DNA of 64,000 nt from JACDAV01 sp964626755 (GTDB lineage Bacteria; Chloroflexota; Limnocylindria; Limnocylindrales; CSP1-4), in the NCBI GenBank assembly GCA_964626755.1, contig CAZVGO010000005.1, positions 76,954 through 140,953 on the forward strand. Reading direction: 5' to 3'. Under the pieces are notes generated by a model. It was given only the letters and a program-made list of their open reading frames with translations, did no database searches and was not told the DNA's origin. The translations under genes were made by a program, and so were the position numbers. Positions 1 to 8,007 of this stretch are shown piece by piece (position 1 is the stretch's first letter; every line of letters starts with the position of its first letter).

Positions 1-989
1 AGAGGCGTGAGCTTGCCGGTGTCGCCGAAGTCGTACGCGTAGACGCCGCGGGTCAGCGACGGCGCCGCCTCCGGCTCGACGGCGATGACCCGGTATTTCT
101 TCCCACCGCGGAACGTCTGGCCGAGGAACGGGAAGGTCAGGCCGGCGAAGTTCGAGCCCCCGCCGGCGCAGGCGATGATGAGATCCGGCTCCTCGCCGGC
201 CAGCGCCATCTGCTCGATCGCCTCCTGGCCGACGACCGTCTGGTGGAGGAGGACGTGATTGAGCACCGAGCCCAGGCTGTACTTCGTGTCGTCGCGGGTC
301 GCTGCATCCTCGACCGCTTCGCTGATGGCAATGCCCAGCGAGCCGGGGCTGTCGGGATGCTCGGCGAGGACGGACCGTCCGTAGTTCGTCGTGGCGCTGG
401 GACTCGGGACGACCTCGGCCCCGTACGTCTCCATGAGGATCCGGCGGTAGGGCTTCTGGTCGTAGCTCGCCCGGACCATGTAGACCTTCGTTTCGAGGCC
501 GAACAGCGCGGCGGCGAATGACAGGGCGCTGCCCCACTGGCCTGCACCGGTCTCCGTCGCGATCCGCTTCGTGCCCTCCTGCTTGTTGTAGAAGGCCTGG
601 GCAATCGCGGTGTTCGGCTTGTGGCTTCCGGCGGGGCTGACGCCCTCGTACTTGAAGTAGATGTGGGCCGGCGTGTCGAGCACCTTCTCGAGCCGGCGGG
701 CGCGGATGAGCGGGCTGGGCCGGTAGAGGCGGTAGGCGTCGCGGACCGGCTCGGGGATCTCGATCTCCCGCTCGGCGCTGACCTCCTGGCGGATGAGGTC
801 CATCGGAAAGAGCGGAGCGAGGTCGCCCGGCCCGATGGGCTGGCCGGTCCCCGGGTGGAGCACCGGCGGCGGAGCCACCGGAAGGTCCGCGGCGATGTTG
901 TACCAGGCGCGCGGGATCCGGTCCTCCCCGAGCAGGAACTTCGTCCGCTCGTCGGATACCGGCGGGTCGACCAGGTCGCGCTCAGCCAT
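1..989 (-). CDS. trpB2: TrpB2-like tryptophan synthase beta chain, 3' end cut by window edge
   Basis: PLP-dependent fold-type II enzyme of the TrpB2 branch, which condenses indole with serine to make tryptophan. Visible are the first 329 codons. The segment GSHKPN around residues 121-126 carries the Schiff-base lysine (K124), and a glycine-rich phosphate loop (ACAGGGSNFAG) lies near residue 290. The ~90-residue N-terminal region before the catalytic domain, with PLFP and a Pro-rich stretch, is typical of TrpB2 rather than of the shorter TrpB1. The start is ATG at 989, preceded by a strong GGAGGAGA ribosome site. The C-terminus lies outside the window. No trpA is next to it; TrpB2 genes are often found away from trpA. 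The family call is firm; the in vivo role (salvage of indole or serine deamination) is not decided by the sequence. Confidence 0.9.
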   Translation of the reverse strand, partial: MAERDLVDPPVSDERTKFLLGEDRIPRAWYNIAADLPVAPPPVLHPGTGQPIGPGDLAPLFPMDLIRQEVSAEREIEIPEPVRDAYRLYRPSPLIRARRLEKVLDTPAHIYFKYEGVSPAGSHKPNTAIAQAFYNKQEGTKRIATETGAGQWGSALSFAAALFGLETKVYMVRASYDQKPYRRILMETYGAEVVPSPSATTNYGRSVLAEHPDSPGSLGIAISEAVEDAATRDDTKYSLGSVLNHVLLHQTVVGQEAIEQMALAGEEPDLIIACAGGGSNFAGLTFPFLGQTFRGGKKYRVIAVEPEAAPSLTRGVYAYDFGDTGKLTP

Positions 990-1070
990 CTCTGTCTCCT
1001 CCCCTCGGGCCTCCGCGTTTGAGTCGGTGAGCGTACCGCAGCCCACCAAGTCGGTCGATGCTCCGGCCCC

Positions 1071-1838
1071 TCACTTGCTGTCGCGCGCGAGGCCCAGCGC
1101 CGCCCCGAGAAAGGCGCGCCGGTCGGCACGGGCCTCCGCAAGCCGCATGTCGTGCTCGGCGTCGTATGGCTTCAACTCGACCAGCTCCCCGCCGCCTGCC
1201 GCCCGGCGGAGCTCGAAGCCGGCCATGAGGGGGACATAGAAGTCTCGCCGGCCGAACTGGAGGAGGAGGGGACGGTCGCCGAGTCCGCCGATCCGCTCGA
1301 CCGGGTCGAGCCGCCGCATCTTCCGGAGGTAGTCGATCCGGTCCTCGGCGATCTGCCAGAACGGCAGGAACCAGTCTCCCCAGCGCGGGGTAGGGGCGAC
1401 GAGGGCGGCACACCGGACCCGTGGGTCGCCGGTTGCCGCGAGGACCGCGAGCATGGCCCCGAAGTCGTGGCCGACGACGCCCAGCCGACCCGGGTCGACG
1501 TCGGCGCGGGCCGCGAGAAGGTCCAGGCCCAGCGAGAAGCGGGCCACCTCAGCCTCGACCTCGGCGGCGTCGGCGGCCGAGCCGCTGGGATCGATCCGCC
1601 ACGGGAACCGGCCCTGGGGCAGGAGGCAGACCGCCCCGAGGGCGGCGAGCTCCCGGGCTTCATCGAGGAACTCGTCGCGGTTGCCGTCCGGCGCCTCCGT
1701 GTCGAGCCAGTGCCACAGGACCAACCCGGGTCCGCCACCCGGGGAGGCGACGGCTGGCCGGACGAGCCAGGCCTCGACGGCATCCGCGCCGCTCCCGCCG
1801 TAGACGATGTCGTCGGTGACGGTGTCGATTGCATCCAT
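1071..1838 (-). CDS. Dienelactone-hydrolase-like alpha/beta hydrolase with Asp nucleophile
   Basis: 255-residue cytosolic alpha/beta hydrolase. The nucleophile elbow reads VVGHDFGAM (residues 121-129), so the nucleophile position is Asp125 instead of the Ser or Cys expected in esterases and dienelactone hydrolases. Asp199 (FGRRDFYVP) and His229 (DAEHDMR) complete a plausible Asp-Asp-His triad. An Asp nucleophile is known from epoxide hydrolases and haloalkane dehalogenases. The overall length and strand order are closer to the dienelactone hydrolase group. Start is ATG at 1838; a TACTCT hexamer lies 6 bases upstream and there is no ribosome site, so the transcript may be leaderless. Substrate unknown. 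The gene is transcribed towards the trpB2 homologue. Confidence 0.75.
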   Translation of the reverse strand: MDAIDTVTDDIVYGGSGADAVEAWLVRPAVASPGGGPGLVLWHWLDTEAPDGNRDEFLDEARELAALGAVCLLPQGRFPWRIDPSGSAADAAEVEAEVARFSLGLDLLAARADVDPGRLGVVGHDFGAMLAVLAATGDPRVRCAALVAPTPRWGDWFLPFWQIAEDRIDYLRKMRRLDPVERIGGLGDRPLLLQFGRRDFYVPLMAGFELRRAAGGGELVELKPYDAEHDMRLAEARADRRAFLGAALGLARDSK

Positions 1839-1844
1839 AACCGG

Positions 1845-1850
1845 AGAGTA
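1845..1850 (-). promoter_or_regulatory. Candidate -10 box for a leaderless transcript
   Basis: On the minus strand TACTCT sits 6 bases before the ATG of the alpha/beta hydrolase gene. It belongs to a set of TANNNT boxes at 6-8 bases from start codons in this window. Confidence 0.45.
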
Positions 1851-1993
1851 CGGTCGCCGCCCCGGCAGGGTTCGGACGGGAGGGCGCTGTCGACGACCCG
1901 AATCGCCGCCGGAATCCACGCATCTGACGCAGGCAGTACTGGTACCCCTGCGGGATGCGCCAGCCGGATCTTGCCGCGCATGATTAACTTGAA

Positions 1994-4324
1994 ATGGGTT
2001 TGCAACGCTCTGTCCGTCTCCAGCGATTGCGCCGCACCCTCGTTGTTCGCCTTCGGCGTCGACCCCGGTTGGCGCTGGGCGCCGTTCTCATCACGACGCT
2101 CCTGGTCGGAGGCACCGGCGTCGCCTTCCTCCTGGTGCAGCCCGCGACCGCGCCGCAGACCGGGTCCGGGCCGACCTACTCCGCGGTCTGGACCCTGTCC
2201 GAGCTGACCCAGCGGGCCGACGCTGGCGAGGTAGGGGCCATCTCCGTACCCCGTCCGGGCGAGTCCGGACCCGCGTCGCTCGTCGTGACCGCGAAGGACG
2301 GACGGCTCATTCGGGTCGCCCTCGCGGTGGACCCGGGCGCGGCCGCCTCGGCGCTCGCCAGCCTGGGTCACGGCGACCTCCTGACGGCAGAGGCGTGGGC
2401 AGCAGCACGGGCCACCGGTGGGGCTGTCGCGGCAGCCGAGCCGGTCCGCAGCGCCCTGGGCTTCCTCATCCCGTTTGTCGTCCTCTCGATGCTCGCCCTC
2501 TTCCTCTACCGTCGCGTCCTCCGGTCGGGCGCGGCTCGCGACGCGGCCGGCTTCACCACGATCCTGCCGGCCGCGACCGGCGGTTCCGTCAACGAGGTCG
2601 CCACCGGCGCCGAGCGCCTGGCGGGCGGCCGCTCCGTCCGCCTCGCCGACGTCGCGGGCTGTGAGGAGGCGAAGCTGGAGCTGACCGAGGCGATCGAGTT
2701 CCTCCGCTCGCCCGACCGCTTCCAGCGGCTCGGCGCGAAGATCCCCCGCGGCGTCTTGATCTACGGCCCACCGGGCACGGGCAAGACGATGCTCGCCCGC
2801 GCGGTCGCATGCGAGGCGGACGTACCGTTCATCGCCGCGTCCGGATCGGAGTTCATCGAGAAGTACGTAGGAGTCGGCTCGCGCCGGGTCCGGGAGCTGT
2901 TCGCCCAGGCCCGCAAGCACGGCCGGGCCGTCGTGTTCATCGACGAGTTCGATGCCCTCGGCAAGGCTCGCGGCGGCGCCAACAGTCACGAGGAGCGGGA
3001 GCAGACGCTCAACCAGTTGCTCGTCGAGCTCGACGGCTTCTCGTCGACCGACGGTGTGGTCGTCATCGCGGCGACGAACCGCCTCGATATCCTCGATCCC
3101 GCGGTCCTCCGGCCGGGCCGGTTCACCCGGAAGATCCACGTCGGCCTGCCGGACGTCGCGGGCCGCCGCGAGATCCTCGCCGTCCATGCCCAGGGCAAGC
3201 CGATGGCCGCGGACGCCGACCTCGACGGGATCGCGCGCAAGACCTACGGGTTCTCCGGCGCCCAGCTCGCCGACCTGCTGAACGAGGCCGCGATCCTTGC
3301 GGCGCGGCGCCACGGCGAAGAGGTCACCGCCGCCGACGTCCACGGCGGCTGGATGAAAGTGGCCGTCGGGACGGCCCGCCGCCGCTCGATGGACGAGCGG
3401 GAGCGCTCCATCATCGCCGCGCACGAGGTGGGCCACGCGATCTGCGGCCGGATCCACGGGGATCGCCGGCGGGTCGAGGAGATCAGCCTGTTCGCCCACG
3501 GCGAGGCGCTCGGCGTGACGGTCAGCTCGCAGGAGGACAACGACCTGCCGGCCGAATCCGACCTGCGCGCCCGGCTCGTGGCACTGATGGGCGGCCGGGC
3601 GGCGGAGGAGCTCCTGTTCCAGGAGGTCACCGGCGGCGCGGCGAACGACTTCGAGCAGGCGAACCGGATCGCCGGCCTCATGGTCAACAAGTGGGGAATG
3701 GGTCGGGATCCGGAGGCATCCGATCACGGCCGGTCCGGACGAGGCCAGCTGTCGTTCCTCGTCGCGCGCAGCGGCGGGACGCTCCCGACGGACGTCCAGG
3801 CGGCCGCGACCCGGGCGACCCGGGCAATCCTCGACGACGCCTACGCCGAGGCCTGCCGGACCCTCGTCGAGCACATCGGCCTCCTCCGGCGCCTGGCCGC
3901 CTACCTCGTCATCGAGGAGCGGGTGGACGGCGAGACATTCGACGCGCTTGTCGAGGGTCGGATCGACGTTCCGAGTGCCCTCGATGAGTGGCGCCCGGCG
4001 GCTTCCCACCCACGGGCCTGGGCGGAGATCGAGCCGTACCACGCCGGCCGCACCCGACCCGTCGCGCTGCCGAGCCCCATCGCGGCCAGCTCGGCGACGC
4101 CGCTGACCGACGCAGCCGCTCCGGCGTCCGATCCGATGCCGGGTCCTGTGCCGATCGCCACCCAGACTCAACTCCGGGCCGGCAGGAACCGGCCGAGGCG
4201 CCTGGCCGACCAGCGCCGGTCGCTCCGGCCCCAGCTCGGCCGCCGCCTGCGCCGCCTCGCGGGTGGCTATCTCGACCACGCGCGAGCCTGGATCAAGGCC
4301 GGCGAGGGCGAACCCGAAGCCTAG
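1994..4324 (+). CDS. ftsH: FtsH-like membrane AAA+ zinc metalloprotease
   Basis: 776-residue ATP-dependent membrane protease that would unfold and degrade membrane or cytosolic proteins as a hexamer. Order of parts: transmembrane helix at about 29-48, a ~100-residue extracytoplasmic domain, a second helix at about 153-172, AAA+ module with Walker A GPPGTGKT (258-265), Walker B VVFIDEFD (313-320), and the M41 domain with HEVGH (477-481) and a third zinc ligand probably D552. The usual motif is HEAGH, and the pore loop reads YVG where FVG is usual, so this looks like a divergent paralogue. The last ~110 residues are Ala/Pro/Arg-rich and basic, beyond the usual protease domain. Start ATG 1994 has no clear ribosome site. 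Its substrates cannot be read from context. Confidence 0.88.
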   Translation: MGLQRSVRLQRLRRTLVVRLRRRPRLALGAVLITTLLVGGTGVAFLLVQPATAPQTGSGPTYSAVWTLSELTQRADAGEVGAISVPRPGESGPASLVVTAKDGRLIRVALAVDPGAAASALASLGHGDLLTAEAWAAARATGGAVAAAEPVRSALGFLIPFVVLSMLALFLYRRVLRSGAARDAAGFTTILPAATGGSVNEVATGAERLAGGRSVRLADVAGCEEAKLELTEAIEFLRSPDRFQRLGAKIPRGVLIYGPPGTGKTMLARAVACEADVPFIAASGSEFIEKYVGVGSRRVRELFAQARKHGRAVVFIDEFDALGKARGGANSHEEREQTLNQLLVELDGFSSTDGVVVIAATNRLDILDPAVLRPGRFTRKIHVGLPDVAGRREILAVHAQGKPMAADADLDGIARKTYGFSGAQLADLLNEAAILAARRHGEEVTAADVHGGWMKVAVGTARRRSMDERERSIIAAHEVGHAICGRIHGDRRRVEEISLFAHGEALGVTVSSQEDNDLPAESDLRARLVALMGGRAAEELLFQEVTGGAANDFEQANRIAGLMVNKWGMGRDPEASDHGRSGRGQLSFLVARSGGTLPTDVQAAATRATRAILDDAYAEACRTLVEHIGLLRRLAAYLVIEERVDGETFDALVEGRIDVPSALDEWRPAASHPRAWAEIEPYHAGRTRPVALPSPIAASSATPLTDAAAPASDPMPGPVPIATQTQLRAGRNRPRRLADQRRSLRPQLGRRLRRLAGGYLDHARAWIKAGEGEPEA

Positions 4325-4410
4325 CTCGGGCAACCTCACCAAGGGTTGGGCACCGGCTCACCGAGGTCGGAGGCGGAGGTCTCCGACGCCATCCGGCCCG
4401 AGGTTTGCCG

Positions 4411-4416
4411 TAAGGT
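4411..4416 (+). promoter_or_regulatory. Candidate -10 box (leaderless) for the ABC exporter operon
   Basis: TAAGGT lies 7 bases before the GTG at 4424. It supports that GTG over the ATG at 4346 as the start of the first ATPase gene. Confidence 0.45.
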
Positions 4417-4423
4417 TCCCGGC

Positions 4424-5341
4424 GTGGCACTCATCTCCCTCGACGCGCTGACGAAGCGCTACGGCCAGATCACGGCGCTCGACGAGCTGACACTCGAGAT
4501 CGAGGCGGGCATCGTCGGGCTCGTCGGGTCGAACGGGGCCGGCAAGAGCACCCTGCTCAAGGTGCTCCTCGGTCTGCTCGAGCCCACGAGCGGACGGGCG
4601 ACCGTCTTCGACCTCGACGTGCGGACGCACGGCACCGAGATCCGCCAGTTTGTCGGGTACATGCCGGAGCACGATGCGCTGCCGCCCGACTCGTCGGCCA
4701 CGGACCTCGTCGCCCACCTCGCGGAGATGTCCGGACTGCCGGCCGTCGCCGCCCGCGAGCGCACGGCGGAGGTCCTCCGCCACGTCGGGCTGTACGAGGA
4801 GCGGTACCGCGCGATCGGCGGCTACTCGACCGGCATGCGTCAGCGGGTGAAGCTCGCCCAGGCGCTCGTCCACGACCCGCGGCTGCTCCTGCTCGACGAG
4901 CCGACGAACGGTCTCGACCCGGCCGGCCGCGACGAGATGCTCGACCTCGTCCGGCGGACGGGGGCGGAGTTCGGGATGACGGTCGTCGTCGCGAGCCACC
5001 TGCTCGGCGAGATCGAGCGGGTGTGCGACTTCCTCGTCGCGATCGAGGCCGGCAAGCTCCTGCGGGCGGCCCCGCTCGGCTCGTTCACCGAGCGGACCGG
5101 CGTCCTCGCGGTCGAGGTCGAGGACCGGGCGGAGGACCTCGCCGCCGCCCTCGTCGCCCGCGGGCTCGAGGCGCGCGCGGCGTCGTCTCACCTGGTGCTC
5201 GTCGCGCTCAATGACGATCGACCATACGACATCGTTCGCGACCTCGTCGCCGAGCTCGGGCTGCCGCTCATCCGCCTCGAGCAACGCCGCCACAGCCTCG
5301 AGGACCTGTTCCGCGACGACCCGTCGGAGACCGCAGCGTGA
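4424..5341 (+). CDS. ABC exporter ATPase subunit (first of two)
   Basis: 305-residue nucleotide-binding protein of the ABC-2/CcmA-like exporter type. Walker A GSNGAGKST (35-43), signature YSTGMRQR, Walker B LLLLDEPTNGLDP and the switch histidine in ASHLL are all present, so it should hydrolyse ATP. An N-terminal extension from ATG 4346 would have composition unlike the domain; I chose GTG 4424, which begins directly at the beta strand before Walker A and has a TAAGGT box 7 bases upstream. The stop codon overlaps the next start (GTGA at 5338-5341), so it is translationally coupled to the permease gene that follows. The four-gene operon would export a substrate or act in antibiotic or lipid export; the substrate is not evident. 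Confidence 0.88.
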   Translation: MALISLDALTKRYGQITALDELTLEIEAGIVGLVGSNGAGKSTLLKVLLGLLEPTSGRATVFDLDVRTHGTEIRQFVGYMPEHDALPPDSSATDLVAHLAEMSGLPAVAARERTAEVLRHVGLYEERYRAIGGYSTGMRQRVKLAQALVHDPRLLLLDEPTNGLDPAGRDEMLDLVRRTGAEFGMTVVVASHLLGEIERVCDFLVAIEAGKLLRAAPLGSFTERTGVLAVEVEDRAEDLAAALVARGLEARAASSHLVLVALNDDRPYDIVRDLVAELGLPLIRLEQRRHSLEDLFRDDPSETAA

Positions 5342-6261
5342 CCGCGTCCAGGGCGGCGTCGAGCGCGACCGGCAGCATCTACGACCTCGGCTACCGTGGC
5401 TACGACGGCCCGCGCCTGGGACGCCGCCACGCGATCCGCGCGTTGTTCGCCCACAGCCTGAGGGTCTGTTACGGGATCGGCCGGGGCGGCAAGGCAAAGA
5501 TCGCGCCGATCGTCCTCGGCGGATTTGCCACGGTCCCGGCGATCGTCGGCATCGGGGTGCTCGCCCTCGCCCGCCAGATGGGCGCTCCTGGGGGCGTCGT
5601 CGAGGAGGCGTCGCCGATCCAGCACGACACGTACTTCGGGATCATCGCCACGCTCGTGATGCTGTTCTGCGCGGCGCAGGTGCCCGAGGTCCTCGGCCGC
5701 GACCAGCGCCACAACCTGCTGTCGCTGTACTTCTCGCGCGCCCTCCGCCGGGAGGACTACGCCATCGCCCGCCTGGCCGGCGTCGTCGGCGCGATCCTCG
5801 TGTTCGTCCTCCTCCCTCAGACGATCATCTTCCTCGGGCTTGTCCTGTCCGCCCCCGATGTCGGCGCGGAGTTCGGCAAGGAGCTGGCGTTCGTCCCGCC
5901 GATCCTTGCCCAGGGAGCGCTGATCAGCGTGCTCCTCGGATCCGTGTCCGCGGCGATCGCCTCCTTCACGCCCCGGCGCCTGTATGCGACGACGGCGATC
6001 ATCGTCGTCCTCGCCGTCGTGCCGGTCGTCGGCGGGATCCTCGTCCGTCTCGACGCGCCGGCGCTGGCGAGGTTGGTCGCGCTCGCCAGCCCGATGGACA
6101 TCCTCGAGGCGACGAACGCCATCCTGTTCGACACGAACTCCAGCAGCGACGTCGTCGCCCAGGCCGGCCTGCCGGACCAAGCGTACTTCGCCGCCGCGGC
6201 GCTCATCAGCGCAGCGGCGATCGCGATCCTCATTCGCCGATTCCGGAAGATCGCCGCGTGA
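5338..6261 (+). CDS. ABC-2 type exporter permease (first of two)
   Basis: 307-residue integral membrane protein with about six hydrophobic segments, including APIVLGGFATVPAIVGIGVL, YFGIIATLVMLF, AGVVGAILVFVLL and ALISAAAIAIL. It is the membrane partner of the ATPase encoded just upstream, with which it overlaps by 4 bases. It ends in GTGA, which is also the start of the second ATPase. The N-terminus begins with a cytoplasmic segment carrying GYRGYDGPRLGRR, a short motif I have seen at the start of ABC-2 permeases of this kind. It has no ATP-binding motif. Substrate unknown. Confidence 0.82.
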   Translation: MTASRAASSATGSIYDLGYRGYDGPRLGRRHAIRALFAHSLRVCYGIGRGGKAKIAPIVLGGFATVPAIVGIGVLALARQMGAPGGVVEEASPIQHDTYFGIIATLVMLFCAAQVPEVLGRDQRHNLLSLYFSRALRREDYAIARLAGVVGAILVFVLLPQTIIFLGLVLSAPDVGAEFGKELAFVPPILAQGALISVLLGSVSAAIASFTPRRLYATTAIIVVLAVVPVVGGILVRLDAPALARLVALASPMDILEATNAILFDTNSSSDVVAQAGLPDQAYFAAAALISAAAIAILIRRFRKIAA

Positions 6262-7202
6262 CGGAAGCGTCGTCGACCTCCCCGGCGGGCAGCTCCGTCG
6301 TGGAGGTCGATCACGTCTCGCGCTGGTACGGCAACGTCGTCGCCGTCAACGACGTCTCGTTCGCCCTGCGGCCCGGGGTGACCGGCCTGCTGGGACCGAA
6401 CGGGGCCGGCAAGTCGACCCTCCTCCACATGCTCGCGGGGCTGCTCCGACCGTCGGCCGGGCGCGTCAGCGTGCTGGGCCAGACGGTCTGGCGGCACCCC
6501 GGGTTCTACGCGCGAATCGGGCTGGTGCCGGAGCGCGAGGCCCTCTACTCGTTCCTCACCGGACGCGAGTTCGTGCTGCTCAACGCCCGGCTCCAGCGGC
6601 TGCCCGACGCCAACCGTGCGACGGCCGCCGCGATCCGGACGGTGGATCTCGAAGGGGCCGCGGACCGCGCCATCGGCACGTACTCGAAGGGCATGCGGCA
6701 GCGGGCGAAGATCGCCGGCGCCCTCGTCCACGACCCCCAGATCCTCCTGCTCGACGAGCCCTTCAACGGAATGGACCCGCGCCAGCGGCTGCACATGATC
6801 GCCCTGCTCCGGACGATGGCCGAGGAGGGCCGGACGATCCTGTTCTCGTCCCACATCCTCGAGGAAGTCGAGCGCCTCGCGGACTCGATCCTCGTGCTTT
6901 ACGCGGGGCGCCTCGCGGCATCTGGCAGCTTCCGCGAGATCCGCCGGCTCATGACGGACCGGCCGCACACGTTCCACGTCCGCTCGTCGGACGATCGCCG
7001 TCTCGCAGCGGCCCTCGTTGGCGAGACCGCCGTCTTCGGGATCGACCTGTCGGGCGGGCGCCTGGCCGTCTCGTCGTCCGAGTTCGGGGCGTTCACGCGC
7101 CTCCTCCCGCGGCTCGCCCGGGACGCCCGGATCACGCTCCTCGAGGTGACCCCGACCGACGACTCGCTCGAGAGCGTGTTCGCGTACCTGGTCCGCCGAT
7201 GA
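6258..7202 (+). CDS. ABC exporter ATPase subunit (second)
   Basis: 314-residue ABC ATPase. Walker A GPNGAGKST, signature YSKGMRQR, Walker B ILLLDEPFNGMDP and switch histidine in SSHIL are intact. It has a ~90-residue C-terminal domain typical of CcmA/NatA-like exporters. The GTG at 6258 overlaps the stop of the upstream permease, and the gene's own stop overlaps the next ATG (ATGA at 7199-7202). A paired set of two different ATPases and two permeases in one operon suggests either a heteromeric exporter or two transporters that came together by duplication. Confidence 0.88.
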   Translation: MTEASSTSPAGSSVVEVDHVSRWYGNVVAVNDVSFALRPGVTGLLGPNGAGKSTLLHMLAGLLRPSAGRVSVLGQTVWRHPGFYARIGLVPEREALYSFLTGREFVLLNARLQRLPDANRATAAAIRTVDLEGAADRAIGTYSKGMRQRAKIAGALVHDPQILLLDEPFNGMDPRQRLHMIALLRTMAEEGRTILFSSHILEEVERLADSILVLYAGRLAASGSFREIRRLMTDRPHTFHVRSSDDRRLAAALVGETAVFGIDLSGGRLAVSSSEFGAFTRLLPRLARDARITLLEVTPTDDSLESVFAYLVRR

Positions 7203-7912
7203 CGGTCTTCGCGACGATCGTCGAGCTCACGCTGCGGGCGCTGCTCGGCCGCCGCAGGACGGTCCTCCTCGCGCTGCTCGCCGCCCTGCCGGTGCTGGTC
7301 GCCTTGCTGGCGCGGGTCAGCGGGCGAACGCCCGGGGAGGCGACGCTGTTCGATGCGATCGTGCGAACCGTCCTCCCGCTCATCGCGCTCGTCTTCGGCA
7401 CATCGGCGCTCGGCAGCGAGCTCGAGGACGGCACGGCCGTATACATCCTCGCCAAGCCCATCCGGCGCTGGCATGTGATCCTCGCCAAGGCCGGCGTTGC
7501 CGGATCGCTCAGCGCCGGTCTCGTCGTCGCCTCGACCCTCGGGTCGGGGATCCTCGCCGGCGGGACGCTCGCCACCACCGTCGGGTTCGCGGTCGCCGCC
7601 GCGCTCGCCTCGTTCGCCTACGTGGCCCTGTTCCTGACCGCGAGCGTGTTCACGGGCCGGGCCCTCATCCTCGGCCTCATCTACACGCTCGTCTGGGAGG
7701 GTGCCCTCGCCGGGATCCTCGAGGGAACGCGGCAGTTCAGCATCCGCGAGGCGACACTTTCGCTGGCCGCGGCGCTCGCGCCGGCGGGCAGCGGGATCGA
7801 GGGCGGCCTGGAGCTCGGCGGGGCGGTCGGGCTGGTGGCGGTCGTCATCGTGGGCGGGCTCGTGCTCGCCGCATGGCGCCTGGCCCGCTGGGAGGTCCGC
7901 GGCTCCGACTGA
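7199..7912 (+). CDS. ABC-2 type exporter permease (second)
   Basis: 237-residue membrane protein with about six hydrophobic segments. The N-terminus runs quickly into the first helix (VLLALLAALPVLVALLA). A segment with the pattern ELEDGTAVYILAKPIRR lies after the second helix and matches the cytoplasmic loop found in ABC-2 permeases of the YhaP/NatB-like kind. It is the last gene of the exporter operon. It is shorter than the first permease (307 residues) and not closely similar to it. Confidence 0.8.
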   Translation: MTVFATIVELTLRALLGRRRTVLLALLAALPVLVALLARVSGRTPGEATLFDAIVRTVLPLIALVFGTSALGSELEDGTAVYILAKPIRRWHVILAKAGVAGSLSAGLVVASTLGSGILAGGTLATTVGFAVAAALASFAYVALFLTASVFTGRALILGLIYTLVWEGALAGILEGTRQFSIREATLSLAAALAPAGSGIEGGLELGGAVGLVAVVIVGGLVLAAWRLARWEVRGSD

Positions 7913-7936
7913 GCCTCTGAGCCTCCGGCCCCACGG

Positions 7937-7966
7937 TTGACGGGCGGCGCCCTGCCGCGCGATCCT
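7937..7966 (+). promoter_or_regulatory. Candidate sigma70-type promoter for the metal permease operon
   Basis: TTGACG (7937-7942), 18-base spacer, GATCCT (7961-7966). The -10 is weak, but it directly abuts the inverted repeat at 7968-7983, the expected arrangement for repression by a Fur-family protein. Confidence 0.4.
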
Positions 7967-7967
7967 A

Positions 7968-7983
7968 TCGCAACAGGTTGCAA
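7968..7983 (+). promoter_or_regulatory. Candidate Fur-family (Nur-like) operator
   Basis: TCGCAA-CAGG-TTGCAA is an imperfect inverted repeat whose inner part GCAAC-AG-GTTGC is perfect. The S. coelicolor nickel regulator Nur is known to bind tTGCaa-N5-ttGCAA. Here the half-sites are alike, but the spacer is 4 bases. It lies 24 bases before the metal permease start, in an operon with a Fur-family gene, so autoregulation by metal is a reasonable inference. Confidence 0.5.
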
Positions 7984-8007
7984 CAACGCCGCGGGGAGCC
8001 GCCGACC

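Noticed and set aside
137..1141. Long Arg/Ser/Pro-rich frame on the minus strand
   Set aside because: It is an out-of-frame reading of trpB2; the composition is that of high-GC shadow frames, and no known domain occurs.
1172..4342. 1056-codon minus-strand frame opposite ftsH
   Set aside because: Antisense to a well-conserved FtsH gene; high-GC DNA gives such long open antisense frames.
4346..4423. ATG 4346 as start of the first ABC ATPase
   Set aside because: The 26 added residues do not belong to the domain, and a TAAGGT box falls within them.
4424..7202. The two ABC ATPases as SufC
   Set aside because: They are co-translated with ABC-2 permeases and have the C-terminal extension of exporter ATPases.
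7978..8007. TTG start at 7978 for the metal permease
   Set aside because: It lies within the inverted repeat and would lack a ribosome site; GTG 8008 has one.
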